This document shows positions 51,255-59,407 of a DNA stretch of 64,000 nucleotides, piece after piece (the stretch's first letter is position 1; each line of letters begins with the position of its first letter). The notes below the pieces were generated by a model, which did not search any database, was not told the origin of the DNA, and saw nothing but the letters and a program-made list of their open reading frames with translations. Source of the stretch: Rhodospirillales bacterium (GTDB taxonomy: Bacteria > Pseudomonadota > Alphaproteobacteria > Acetobacterales > Acetobacteraceae); assembly GCA_017304945.1 (NCBI GenBank), contig JAFKLG010000067.1:1-64000 (forward strand). The letters run 5' to 3'. The position numbers and the translations under genes are program-made.

Positions 51255-51674
51255 TCAGGCGAGCTCGTTCAGCGCCTTCTGGAACCGGCCGGCATGCGAA
51301 CGTTCGGCCTTGGCCAGCGTCTCGAACCAGTCGGCGATTTCCTCGAAGCCTTCCTCGCGCGCGGTGCGCGCCATGCCCGGATACATGTCGGTGTATTCGT
51401 GCGTCTCACCGGCGACCGCGGCGGCCAGGTTGTTGTTGGTGCTGCCGATCGGCAGGCCGGTGGCCGGATCGCCGACCGCTTCCAGGAACTCGAGGTGGCC
51501 ATGAGCGTGGCCGGTCTCGCCTTCCGCGGTGGAGCGGAACACGGCGGCCACGTCGTTGTAGCCCTCGACGTCCGCCTTCTGGGCGAAATACAGGTAGCGC
51601 CGGTTCGCCTGCGACTCGCCGGCGAATGCGGCCTTCAGGTTGTCCTCGGTCTTGCTTCCTTTGAGCGCCGCCAT
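51255..51674 (-). CDS. Rubrerythrin-like ferritin-fold protein without rubredoxin domain
   Basis: The 139-residue protein has a di-iron four-helix bundle with ligand motifs in NLKAAFAGESQANRRYLYFA, GETGHAHGHLEFL, AGETHEYTDMYPGMARTAREEG and LAKAERSHAGRF. The C-terminal rubredoxin domain (two CxxC) of classical rubrerythrin is absent, so an external electron donor is needed; the downstream iron-sulfur protein is the obvious candidate. It likely reduces peroxide. AAAGGA is 7 nt before the ATG. The 249-bp upstream region has no gene and no recognised operator. Confidence 0.9.
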   Translation of the reverse strand: MAALKGSKTEDNLKAAFAGESQANRRYLYFAQKADVEGYNDVAAVFRSTAEGETGHAHGHLEFLEAVGDPATGLPIGSTNNNLAAAVAGETHEYTDMYPGMARTAREEGFEEIADWFETLAKAERSHAGRFQKALNELA

Positions 51675-51923
51675 GGCTAATCCTTTCAGCTTCTCTGACG
51701 ATGGTTGACCGGTGACCCGGCCGCGCGGCCTGGCGCGTCCAGACCCCCCGTTTCCCCAACGTCCGGCAGGTTAGGCCAATCATCGAGTGGATTGAAGTTC
51801 GCCGCTTGATGATATTTTTCGATCGTTCCGTCCCACGGCAGCGATCCAGGCGTGTCCCGCCCGCACCCAGGCGCCCAGCGGCCAGCCTTCCCCGGTGGCC
51901 AACGTTCCCCCGGAGCCGCTTCG

Positions 51924-52634
51924 TCAGGGACGGAGGGGCGCCTGTTCATCGCCGGCCGCCGACCACCCGCAGGCCGCGAGGGCCGCCCGCATGTGCGCCG
52001 GCGGCGGCGCGGTCGCGGCGACCGGCGGATCGAGGCGCAGATGGATCGCGCGGGCGAGCAGGTGCAGCGGTCCGGGGCCGCCGCCATACACCGGATCGCC
52101 CAGGACCGGGCACCCGAGTGTGGCGCAGTGGACGCGCACCTGGTGGGTGCGGCCGGTGTGCGGATGCAGTTCGAGCCAAGCGATGCCGTCGCCCACGCCG
52201 CGCAGCCGCCAATCGGTCACCGCCGCCTGGCCGGCGGGGTCGACCTGCATGCGCCAGCCCGCCTGCGTGCTGATCCGTTGCAGCGGCGCGTCGACCGTGC
52301 CCCGGTCCTGGGCGGGGCGGCCGCGCACGACCGCCCAATACGTCTTGCCCGCCCGCCCGGCCGCGAATTCCTGCTGGGCCGCGATCAGCGCGGCACGACG
52401 CAGCGCCACCACCAGGCAGCCGGCGGTGTCCGCATCCAGCCGATGCGCGAGCCACGGCCCGTCCTTCCGGCGGGACAGCAGCGGAAACCAGTCCTCGACG
52501 TTGGCGCCGCCGCGCGGGCCGGGATGCACCGGCAGGCCGGCCGGCTTGTCCAGCACGACGAACCGCGGGTCCTGGAACAGGATCGGGGGCAGCGGCCGCA
52601 TCCCGCCAGGCAGGGCCGCCGCGCCCACGCCCAC
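51924..52634 (-). CDS. RluA-family pseudouridine synthase
   Basis: The 236-residue protein contains VVLDKPAGLPVHPG, the catalytic HRLDADTAG, GKTYWAVVRG and the C-terminal HPHTGRTHQVRVH, all RluA hallmarks. It lacks an N-terminal S4 domain. It should isomerise uridine in rRNA or tRNA; the target position is unknown. The GTG start immediately follows the permease stop (TAAGTG); an ATG 33 nt later is an alternative. It is the last gene of the ABC-transporter operon, an unrelated function carried along. Confidence 0.88.
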   Translation of the reverse strand: MGVGAAALPGGMRPLPPILFQDPRFVVLDKPAGLPVHPGPRGGANVEDWFPLLSRRKDGPWLAHRLDADTAGCLVVALRRAALIAAQQEFAAGRAGKTYWAVVRGRPAQDRGTVDAPLQRISTQAGWRMQVDPAGQAAVTDWRLRGVGDGIAWLELHPHTGRTHQVRVHCATLGCPVLGDPVYGGGPGPLHLLARAIHLRLDPPVAATAPPPAHMRAALAACGWSAAGDEQAPLRP

Positions 52635-53408
52635 TTACGCGGCGTCGCCGCGCCGGCGCAGCAGCACCCGGCCCAGCCAGCCCAGCCCGGCATTGATGGC
52701 GATGCCGGCGAGCGAGAGCAGCACCAGGGCGGCGAACATGCGGGCGATTTCCAGCCGGTAGCCGGCCTCCAGGATGCGGTAGGCGAGGCCGGAGGCGAAA
52801 CCGCCGGAGCCGGCGACGAATTCCGCGACCACCGCCCCCACCAAGGCGAGCCCGCCCGAGATGCGCAGGCCGGTCAGGAAATGCGGCAGCGCCGCGGGCA
52901 GCCGCAGCAGCGTCATGGTGCGCCAGCGGCTCGCCCCGTAGAGGCGGAACAGGTCGCCCAGTTCCGGTGCCGCGGCAGCCAGGCCGCTCGCCGTGTTGGC
53001 GAACACCGGGAAGAACGCGACGATCGTCGCGCAGACCACCAGCGCCGCGAACGGATTGCCGACCCAGACGATGATCAGCGGCGCGATCGCGACGATCGGC
53101 GTGACCTGCAGCACCACCGCCCAGGGCTGGATCGCCGCCTGGGCGAGCCGGCTCGCCGCCATGGCGATGGCGAGCGCCGCGCCCAGCACGGCGGCGACCG
53201 CGAGCGCGACGAAGGTCACCAGCAGGGTGGAGGCGAGCGAGCGCAGCAGCCCGATCGGATCGGCGAGGAACGCGGCGACGATCGCGATCGGGCCGGGGAC
53301 AAGGTAGACGGGCACGTGGAAGGCGCGCACGGCGCCCTCCCACACCGCCAGCGCGAGCAGGCCGAACAGCAGCGGCGAGGCGCGCATGGCGAGCGACGCG
53401 TCTTTCAT
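52635..53408 (-). CDS. NitT/TauT-type ABC transporter permease
   Basis: The 257-residue inner-membrane protein has about six membrane segments and the EAA-like loop GDLFRLYGASRWRTMTLLRLPAALPHFLTGLRI typical of BPD permeases of the SsuC/TauC group. The ATG overlaps the ATPase stop by 4 nt (ATGA). It partners with the ATPase and the solute-binding protein encoded upstream. The substrate could be a pyrimidine precursor, sulfonate or nitrate-type anion; context does not decide. Confidence 0.88.
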   Translation of the reverse strand: MKDASLAMRASPLLFGLLALAVWEGAVRAFHVPVYLVPGPIAIVAAFLADPIGLLRSLASTLLVTFVALAVAAVLGAALAIAMAASRLAQAAIQPWAVVLQVTPIVAIAPLIIVWVGNPFAALVVCATIVAFFPVFANTASGLAAAAPELGDLFRLYGASRWRTMTLLRLPAALPHFLTGLRISGGLALVGAVVAEFVAGSGGFASGLAYRILEAGYRLEIARMFAALVLLSLAGIAINAGLGWLGRVLLRRRGDAA

Positions 53409-54217
53409 GCCGAACGCTCCCTGCTCCGCGCGGGATCGCCCGATGCAGGATCGGCCGCCGCCAGGTCCGCCACGGGCGCGCCGTGACCGAGCGCCTGCTC
53501 CATGGCGGCGGTGATGTCGGCGACGAGGGTGGCGTAGGCGGGGTCGAGCCGCGAGTGACCCCACGGCAGCGGCGAGGCGCGTTCCGACGCGATCCGGCCC
53601 GGACGCGGGCTCATCAGCACGATGCGGCGGGCGAGGAAGGCGGCTTCGTAGATCGAGTGGGTCACGAACACGACGGTGCAGCCGATCGCCTGCCACAGCG
53701 CCAGCAGGTCGGATTGCAGCCTGTGGCGGGTGAACTCGTCGAGCGCGGCGAACGGCTCGTCCATCAGCAGCAGGCGCGGACGGGTGACCAGCGCGCGGGC
53801 GATGGACACCCGCATCCGCATGCCGCCCGAGAGCTGGCGCGGGCGCGCCGCGGCGAATTGCTCGAGCCCGACCCGCGCGAGCGCCTCGCGCAGCCGGGGC
53901 GCCGCCTGCTGGCGCGAGATGCCGCGCAGGCGCAGCGGCAGGTAGACGTTCTCCTCGGCGGTGGCCCAGGGGAGCAGCGTGGCGTCCTGGAACACGAAAC
54001 CGACCTCGCCCGGGGTCGGGGCGTGGCCTTCCTGCCAGACGAGACGCCCGGCATCCGGCTGGTCGAGTCCGGCGATCAGGCGCAGCAGCGTGGATTTGCC
54101 GCAGCCGGAGGGGCCGAGCAGTGCGACGAAGTCGCCGGGTTCGAGGCGCAGCGAGACGTCGCGGAGGGCCTCGGTGCCGTTCGGAAACCGTCGCCCGACC
54201 CGTTCGATGCTCAGCAT
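53405..54217 (-). CDS. NitT/TauT-type ABC transporter ATP-binding protein
   Basis: The 270-residue ATPase has Walker A GPSGCGKST, Q-loop FQDATLLPW, signature QLSGGMRMRVSIARAL, Walker B LLLMDEPFAALD and switch THSIYEAAFLA. The start is the ATG of MLSIERVGRRFPNG. The C-terminal 50 residues are longer than usual and Ala/Asp-rich. It ends in an ATGA overlap with the permease gene. Confidence 0.92.
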   Translation of the reverse strand: MLSIERVGRRFPNGTEALRDVSLRLEPGDFVALLGPSGCGKSTLLRLIAGLDQPDAGRLVWQEGHAPTPGEVGFVFQDATLLPWATAEENVYLPLRLRGISRQQAAPRLREALARVGLEQFAAARPRQLSGGMRMRVSIARALVTRPRLLLMDEPFAALDEFTRHRLQSDLLALWQAIGCTVVFVTHSIYEAAFLARRIVLMSPRPGRIASERASPLPWGHSRLDPAYATLVADITAAMEQALGHGAPVADLAAADPASGDPARSRERSA

Positions 54218-54227
54218 GAGCCGTCCC

Positions 54228-54357
54228 GCGTCGCCCCCTCTCCCCATGCGGGAGAGGGATGGGGTGAGGGGGCGATCGGGGTGATGGCACGATGGAGGGA
54301 ACCCATGATGGCCCCCTCCCCCTGGCCCCCTCCCGCCGAGGGAGGGGGAACGCGCGT
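54228..54357. repeat. C-rich palindromic repeats between transporter genes
   Basis: Two hairpin units (about 54228-54274 and 54311-54350) with CCCTCTCCC and CCCTCCC arms occupy the gap between the solute-binding protein and ATPase genes. They match units in the 40-kb cluster, partly in inverse orientation. They could reduce ATPase/permease expression relative to the binding protein. Confidence 0.75.
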
Positions 54358-54362
54358 GCCGG

Positions 54363-55340
54363 TCAATGCAGGCCGACGCGCTTGTTGACGAATTGCAGCG
54401 TGTAGGCGCTGCCCACGTCGAGACCGGCGGGATACAGGCCCTCCGACTTGGTCGCGTCGTAGAAGGCCTGCCAGCGCGCGGCGGTCATCGCGCCGATCCC
54501 GTCCTTCGCCGCGTCGCCCGAAGTCAGGATGCCGTTCGCCTTCAGCGCTTCCCGCCCGTAGGCGATCAGCGCGTCGGTCATCTCCGGATTCTCCTTCCGG
54601 ATCAGCGCGTTCCCCGGGGCCGGGTCGCCGTTCAGGTACGCGTACCAGCCTTCGACCGACGCATCCACGAAGCGCTGCACCAGGTCCGGCTTTTGCGCGA
54701 TCATCTGGTTGGAGGTCGCGATCAGGCTCGCATAGCCCTGGAACCCGGCATCCGCGACCAGCATCACCACCGGCTGCTCGCCGGTCGCCTGCTTGATGGA
54801 GAACGGTTCGGAGCCGAGGAACCCCTGCTGGATCGCCTTCTTGTCGGCCAGGAACGGCGCCAGGTTGAAGGTATACGGGCGGATCTGGCTGTCGCTGTAG
54901 CCGAATTTGGCGCGCAGGAAGTTCCACCAGCCGACACGAGTATCGCCGCTGATCATGATCGGCTTGCCCTTCAGCGCCGCGAAACTGTCGTTCCCCTGGC
55001 CGGGATGCGCGATCAGCACCGACGGGTCCTTCTGGAACATCGCGGCGACCGTGCGGAACGGGATCGACTCCTTGACGAAGTTCAGCGCCAGGAAGGAGTT
55101 CGAGCAGATCGTGAAATCGAGCCGGCCGGCGAGCAGCAACTGGGTCTGGTTCACCTGCGGGCCGCCCTGGCGGATCGTCACGTCCAGCCCGTGCTTGGCG
55201 TAGATGCCGGTTGCCAGCGCCTGGTAGTAGCCGCCGTACTCCGCCTCCGCCTTCCAATCGATCCCGAAACTGATCCGATCGGCCGCGTGGGCCGTTACAG
55301 CACTCAACCAGATGGCGAGGAAGGCGGCGAAGCGATGCAT
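54363..55340 (-). CDS. NMT1/THI5-like ABC transporter solute-binding protein
   Basis: The 325-residue protein has a signal peptide (HRFAAFLAIWLSAVTAHAA) and the NMT1/THI5 fold: FGIDWKAEAEYGGYYQALATGIYAKHGLDV, VNQTQLLLAGRLDF and ADAGFQGYASLI. Homologues bind formylaminopyrimidine (ThiY), sulfonates or other small molecules. No thiamine genes are nearby and no TPP riboswitch is seen, so the substrate is open. GGGGAG lies about 6 nt before the ATG. It is the first gene of the operon. Confidence 0.88.
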   Translation of the reverse strand: MHRFAAFLAIWLSAVTAHAADRISFGIDWKAEAEYGGYYQALATGIYAKHGLDVTIRQGGPQVNQTQLLLAGRLDFTICSNSFLALNFVKESIPFRTVAAMFQKDPSVLIAHPGQGNDSFAALKGKPIMISGDTRVGWWNFLRAKFGYSDSQIRPYTFNLAPFLADKKAIQQGFLGSEPFSIKQATGEQPVVMLVADAGFQGYASLIATSNQMIAQKPDLVQRFVDASVEGWYAYLNGDPAPGNALIRKENPEMTDALIAYGREALKANGILTSGDAAKDGIGAMTAARWQAFYDATKSEGLYPAGLDVGSAYTLQFVNKRVGLH

Positions 55341-55414
55341 GGACGTCTCCCCATCCGTCTGGAATGCTGGTCGACCGAGGCCTGCAGAATGGCATCGAAC
55401 GTGACGGAGGCAAG

Positions 55415-56155
55415 ATGCAGGCGAGCGGCGGGATTCGATACGGGCTGCAGGGACGGCGCGCCCTGCTGACGGGCCATCGCGGCGGAATCGGCGGTGCGAT
55501 CGGAACGATACTGGCGGAAGACGGGGTCGAAGTGGTCGGACTCGACCTGCCGGACTTCGACCTGTCCGACACCGCGACGCTGGAGCCGCGGCTGGACGCG
55601 CTGGTCGCCGCGCGCGGTCCGTTCGACATCCTGGTGAATGCCGCCGGCGTGACGGTGCTGGGCAGCGTCACCGAAACCCCGCTCGCCGAGGTGGAGCGGG
55701 TGATGCGGGTGAACTTCCTCGCTTCCTACGCGACCATGCGCGCGGTGTTGCCCGGCATGGCGGCGCGCCAGCGGGGCGCGGTGGTCAACATCGCCTCCGA
55801 CCAGGCGCTGATCGGCAAGCGGGTCAGCGCGGCCTATGGCGCGAGCAAGGCCGCGATCGCGCAGCTCTCGCGCAGCGCCGCGCTCGACTGGGCGGAGGGC
55901 GGGATCCGGGTGAACTGCATCGCCCCCGGCAGCACCGACACCGCCATGCTGAGCGACGTGATCCACGGCCTGGCGGACCGCTACCCGGACCGGTTTCCGA
56001 CCACCTCGGCCGAGTTCTACCGCGCGGGCGTGCCGCTGGGCCGCTTTGCGCGGCCGGAGGAGATCGCATCGGTGGTCGCCTTCCTCGCCTCGGACGCCGC
56101 CTCCTTCATCACTGGCGTGGTGCTGCCGGTCGATGGCGGCGGTACCGCGCAATGA
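55415..56155 (+). CDS. Short-chain dehydrogenase/reductase
   Basis: The 246-residue SDR has TGHRGGIGGAIG for cofactor binding, NAAG, a Ser in NIASDQA, YGASK as the catalytic YxxxK, and the C-terminal PVDGGGTAQ. The residue after the second strand (LDLPDF) suggests NAD preference. The likely substrate is a sugar or hydroxy acid, but this is not determinable. The start is the ATG of MQASGGIRYG with GGAGG 4 nt upstream. It diverges from the ABC transporter operon and is followed by a second SDR gene. Confidence 0.88.
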   Translation: MQASGGIRYGLQGRRALLTGHRGGIGGAIGTILAEDGVEVVGLDLPDFDLSDTATLEPRLDALVAARGPFDILVNAAGVTVLGSVTETPLAEVERVMRVNFLASYATMRAVLPGMAARQRGAVVNIASDQALIGKRVSAAYGASKAAIAQLSRSAALDWAEGGIRVNCIAPGSTDTAMLSDVIHGLADRYPDRFPTTSAEFYRAGVPLGRFARPEEIASVVAFLASDAASFITGVVLPVDGGGTAQ

Positions 56156-56252
56156 GGTCCGGCCCGCGCACCGGTGACCTGATGCGGGACCGCTGCATGC
56201 AGGAACACCCCATCCGATACAGCCGCCCCCGCAGCGTTCGCGGGGCGGCGAC

Positions 56253-57026
56253 GTGAAAGTCGCCCTGGTCACCGGCGGCACCCGCGGCATCGGCGCCGCC
56301 GTCGCCGACCGCCTGCGGCACGACGGTTGGCAGGTCGTGATCTCAGCCCGAACATCCCCCCTCCCCTCGCGGGAGGGGGTTGGGGGGAGGGGGTCGCCGG
56401 CGGATCCCACCCAAGCCGCGGCCGTCCCCTCCCCGTCGGTGCCGGTGTTCCTGCCATGCGACGTGGCCGATGCCGCCGCCGTCCAGGCGCTGTTCGCCGC
56501 CATCCAGGCCCGCTTCGGCCGGCTCGATGCCCTGGTCACCTGCGCCGGCATCGCCGGCGCCAACCGGCTCGACGGCGACGACACGCTTTGGCATGCCATC
56601 GTCGGCAGCAACCTCCACGGCACCTATCACTGCTGCAAGGCGGCCCTGCCCCTCCTCCCCGACCAGACCGGCCGCATCGTCACCCTCGCCTCGGTGCTCG
56701 GACTCCGCGGCGTGCCCGACCAGACCGCCTACTGCGCCGCCAAGCACGGCGTGGTCGGGTTTACCCGCGCCCTGGCCCTGGCCCTGGCGCCGCGTGGCAT
56801 CACCGTCAATGCGCTCTGTCCCGGCTGGGTCGATACGGACATGGCGCACCAGCGCTTCCTGGAACTCGGCCTCACCCCGGACCAGGCCGCCGCCGGCCTG
56901 CCCACCGGCCGCATCGTCGCACCAGCCGAGGTGGCCGACGCGGTCACCTGGCTGCTGCGACCCGAGAGCCGCAGCCTCACCGGCCACGCCCTGCCGCTCG
57001 ACGGCGGCGGTCTCGCCCTGCCATGA
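56253..57026 (+). CDS. SDR-family oxidoreductase with palindromic-repeat insertion
   Basis: The 257-residue SDR has TGGTRGIG, CAGIAG, a Ser in TLASVLG, the catalytic YCAAK and LDGGGLALP, resembling 3-oxoacyl-ACP reductase-type enzymes. Between beta-2 (VVISAR) and the Asp-Val motif (CDVAD) it has about 30 extra residues (TSPLPSREGVGGRGSP and following). These are encoded by a C-rich palindromic repeat of the class found between genes elsewhere in the window. The frame is kept. The GTG start has GGGGCGG upstream. The insertion sits in a surface loop by position, so activity may survive. Confidence 0.85.
   Translation: MKVALVTGGTRGIGAAVADRLRHDGWQVVISARTSPLPSREGVGGRGSPADPTQAAAVPSPSVPVFLPCDVADAAAVQALFAAIQARFGRLDALVTCAGIAGANRLDGDDTLWHAIVGSNLHGTYHCCKAALPLLPDQTGRIVTLASVLGLRGVPDQTAYCAAKHGVVGFTRALALALAPRGITVNALCPGWVDTDMAHQRFLELGLTPDQAAAGLPTGRIVAPAEVADAVTWLLRPESRSLTGHALPLDGGGLALP
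56356..56401 (+). repeat. C-rich palindromic repeat inside the SDR gene
   Basis: CCCCCTCCCCTCGCGGGAGG, followed by GGGTTGGGGGGAGGGGG, is closely similar to the intergenic unit at 40036-40068 near prmA. Here it is translated in frame. Confidence 0.85.
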
Positions 57027-57078
57027 ACGCCCTGGTTCCGGTCCCCCGGATCATCCCTCGGATCATGAGGAGCGCCGC

Positions 57079-57423
57079 ATGAGCGGAACCCCACGCGTCA
57101 AAGCCGGACTCTGGGTCAGCATGGCGCTCAGGCTGGGCGACAAGGACGGCCGGCCGGGCATGGTGCTGCGCAAAGGGGACCCGGATGCCGGGGGCGTGCT
57201 GGTGGTGCTGCGCGGGCGTGAGGGCGGCCTCAGCGTGCTGTCGCAAATGCGCTCCGCCGACGGCGAACTCGCCTGGATGCGCGCCACCGGCCCCGGCCCG
57301 GTGGACCAGGAAACGGCGGACGCCTATGTCGCGCGGCAGGTCCGGTTCGACCCGGACCTGTGGGTGCTGGAATTCGAGTCGCGCGACCTGCTGCCCCCGT
57401 TCGAGGCGAAGCTGGTCGAGTAG
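57079..57423 (+). CDS. DUF1491 family protein
   Basis: The 114-residue protein matches DUF1491 as I recall it: VKAGLWVSMALR, KGDPDAGGVLV, ADGELAWMRATGP and the C-terminal RFDPDLWVLEFESRD. The family is small, alphaproteobacterial and of unknown function. GAGGAG lies 6 nt before the ATG. It follows the SDR gene by 52 bp and converges with the esterase gene. Confidence 0.85.
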   Translation: MSGTPRVKAGLWVSMALRLGDKDGRPGMVLRKGDPDAGGVLVVLRGREGGLSVLSQMRSADGELAWMRATGPGPVDQETADAYVARQVRFDPDLWVLEFESRDLLPPFEAKLVE

Positions 57424-57469
57424 GCGGCCACAGTCCAGGCGCAGGGCCGCACCCCGCACCTGGGCGCGG

Positions 57470-58459
57470 TCACAGCCCCCAGAACGCGGCGATCTCGGTG
57501 GTCGCCGCCACCCCGGCCAGCGGCACGAAGGGCGCCGCGCGCCCCTGCGCGATCGGATACCCGTGCGCCAGCCCCGGGATGGTCCACAACTCGACGCCGG
57601 GGGCGGCCGCCGGCCCCCAGCGCCGACAGCGGATCGGGCCCCGGCTGATATCCGTGGTCGGCGTCTCCGGGAGCCCGAGCAGCGCGCGCCATTGCAGCGC
57701 GAGCAAGCTGGCGTTCGCCGGGTCGACCACCGTGTCCGCACCGCCCTGCCAGATCGACAGGCGCGGCCAGGGCCCGGCATGCGCCGGGGGCGCAACCTCC
57801 CGCACCGCCGCCACCCAGGCGTCCGCGCTCTGATCGGGCCCGGCCTGCGCCATGCGCGCCAGCGCCTGCATGGGGGAGTGCGCGGCACCGACCGGCAAGC
57901 CGGCGACCACCGCCCCCGCGGCGAACAGCTCCGGATAGGCGGCGAGCAGGGCCGCCGCCATGGCGCCCCCCGCCGAGAGTCCCACCACGAACACGCGGCG
58001 CGGATCGGCGTCGAAGCGGGTCAGGCCGGTTGCGACCATCTCCGCGATCGACTCCGCTTCCCCGCGGCCACGCGCGGTATGGGCGGGCTGGAACCACCGG
58101 AAGCAGCGATGCTGGTGATTGAGGTCGCTCTGCACCGGCAGGATCAGCGGGACGCCGATCCGGTCGGACAATGCCGCCCAGCCCGCCGCCGTCGCGAAGC
58201 TGGCCGCGTCCTGGCCGCAGCCATGCAGCACCACGATCAGCGGCTGGTGCGGCTTGATCCCGCCCTTCGGCCGGCGCACCAGCATGCGCAGCCGGCCGGG
58301 ATTGCGGCCGAACGCCGCGACCTCCTCGATCCCTGGTTCGGTTCGGCGTGGCCGAGCGGGCGGCGCGGTTGGAGTGCCCAGTCCAAGTTCCGCCTGCGCG
58401 ATCTGCGTGGCGAGGCGAACACCCCGCCGGAGAACCTTCAAGTTGCGCGACCACTTCAT
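57470..58459 (-). CDS. PHB-depolymerase-family esterase
   Basis: The 329-residue alpha/beta-hydrolase contains LIVVLHGCGQ (oxyanion region), the nucleophile motif GLSAGGA, IWQGGADTVVDPANA with an acid residue, and the candidate catalytic His in GLAHGYPI. It matches the esterase/PhaZ-like family (LpqC type). There is no clear signal peptide; the N-terminus is basic (MKWSRNLKVLRRG), so it may be cytoplasmic or exported by another route. The substrate could be polyhydroxybutyrate oligomers or other esters. No pha genes are adjacent. Confidence 0.85.
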   Translation of the reverse strand: MKWSRNLKVLRRGVRLATQIAQAELGLGTPTAPPARPRRTEPGIEEVAAFGRNPGRLRMLVRRPKGGIKPHQPLIVVLHGCGQDAASFATAAGWAALSDRIGVPLILPVQSDLNHQHRCFRWFQPAHTARGRGEAESIAEMVATGLTRFDADPRRVFVVGLSAGGAMAAALLAAYPELFAAGAVVAGLPVGAAHSPMQALARMAQAGPDQSADAWVAAVREVAPPAHAGPWPRLSIWQGGADTVVDPANASLLALQWRALLGLPETPTTDISRGPIRCRRWGPAAAPGVELWTIPGLAHGYPIAQGRAAPFVPLAGVAATTEIAAFWGL

Positions 58460-58601
58460 ACCGGACCGACTTTCTCTATAGCCGATCCCATATGCTGCGC
58501 TGCAACATGCGCTTCAACTGGCGGGGGGCAGCAATGCCCTCGCCGCGTCGCAGGCTGCGAGGCATGATGCGGTATACGATCGCGTTCAAGGCCGAGTCGG
58601 C

Positions 58602-59024
58602 ATGGTGCACCTGACCAAACTGGCGGTGGGAATCCGCGACATCGACCACCTGCGCTCGGTGCAGGCGGACCGGCTGCGCAGCGATCCGCCGCTGCGCCAT
58701 CGCACGCGCTCCTTCCCGCGCCGGCGGGAGGAGATCCTCCAGGGCGGCTCCCTCTACTGGGTGATCGCCGGCGCCACGCTGGTGCGCCAGCGCCTGCTCG
58801 ACATCGTCGAGGACCAGTGGAGCGACGGGTCGGCCTGCACCGCCCTGATCCTCGACCCGACGCTGGTGCAGGTGGCCGCGCGGCCGACCAAGCCGTTCCA
58901 AGGCTGGCGCTACCTCGCCGCCGACGATGCCCCGCTCGATCTGGACGAGCTGCCCCCCGCCCTCGGCGAAGGCGATCTGCCGCCCGCGCTGCGCACGGCA
59001 TTGCGGAGCCTCTGCCTGCTCTGA
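58602..59024 (+). CDS. DUF1489 family protein
   Basis: The 140-residue protein starts MVHLTKLAVGI and contains GGSLYWVIAGATLVRQRLL, LILDPTLV and RPFQGWRYL-like KPFQGWRYL, the DUF1489 signature. Function is unknown; the family occurs in alphaproteobacteria, sometimes near hopanoid or cell-cycle genes. It diverges from the esterase gene across 142 bp. Confidence 0.87.
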   Translation: MVHLTKLAVGIRDIDHLRSVQADRLRSDPPLRHRTRSFPRRREEILQGGSLYWVIAGATLVRQRLLDIVEDQWSDGSACTALILDPTLVQVAARPTKPFQGWRYLAADDAPLDLDELPPALGEGDLPPALRTALRSLCLL

Positions 59025-59203
59025 GGCCGAAGCGCCCCTTCGCTCATCGGGAGAGCGGGTAAGTCTGGCGGGGCGGTCACCCAGCAGAACGAAGAATACC
59101 GGCTCGTCGTCCTCCTTCCGGACAAGTCGATCCCGCGTCGCAACGGCAAGAGTCCCGGCTCGAAGGCGGCCTGGCGGCTCATTGACAAGCATCAATTTTT
59201 ATC

Positions 59204-59231
59204 TTGTCGCCCGCAGACGCCGTGCTACACT
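59204..59231 (+). promoter_or_regulatory. Sigma-70-type promoter candidate
   Basis: TTGTCG (59204-59209) and TACACT (59226-59231) are separated by 16 bp, close to TTGACA and TATAAT. A perfect TTGACA also occurs at 59182-59187. Transcription would start near 59238, about 60 nt before the terminator. Confidence 0.5.
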
Positions 59232-59237
59232 CCACAC

Positions 59238-59297
59238 ACTCTTACAAACTTCGACCAGGGGCGTGCCCTTCCGGAAAGGGGTGCGCCCCTCTTTTTT
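59238..59297 (+). ncRNA. Candidate small RNA of about 60 nt
   Basis: A promoter-like pair is followed within 60 nt by a strong intrinsic terminator, with no reading frame or ribosome site between. The 5-prime part (about 20 nt, ACACTCTTACAAACTTCGAC) is unstructured and A/C-rich, so it could base-pair with targets; the 3-prime part is the terminator stem. No known RNA family is recognised. It might alternatively be an attenuator leader for hpnE or only a terminator of upstream transcription. Confidence 0.45.
59257..59297 (+). terminator. Strong Rho-independent terminator
   Basis: AGGGGCGTG pairs with TGCGCCCCT (two G-U type pairs), and the stem continues through CCCTT/AAGGG with one bulge to a short CCGGA loop, about 14 bp in total. 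It is followed by CTTTTTT. It is the clearest intrinsic terminator in the window. Confidence 0.8.
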
Positions 59298-59407
59298 CCA
59301 GCCAATTGCCCTGGCGCGCTCGGTTCGGTTGCCGGCCGCCGGGGTTCGGTGCACAAGCCGGCGCACATGAACCCGCCCCCCACACAACGCGCGTCACGCC
59401 ACGCGCC

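Larger units (their letters stand above)
59025..59407 (+). other. 383-bp gene-free stretch before hpnE
   Basis: No protein gene is visible between the DUF1489 and hpnE genes. The middle is unusually AT-rich (about 59182-59205) and holds a promoter-like pair, a short transcript-sized segment and a strong intrinsic terminator, described separately. The rest shows no structure I can name. Confidence 0.6.
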
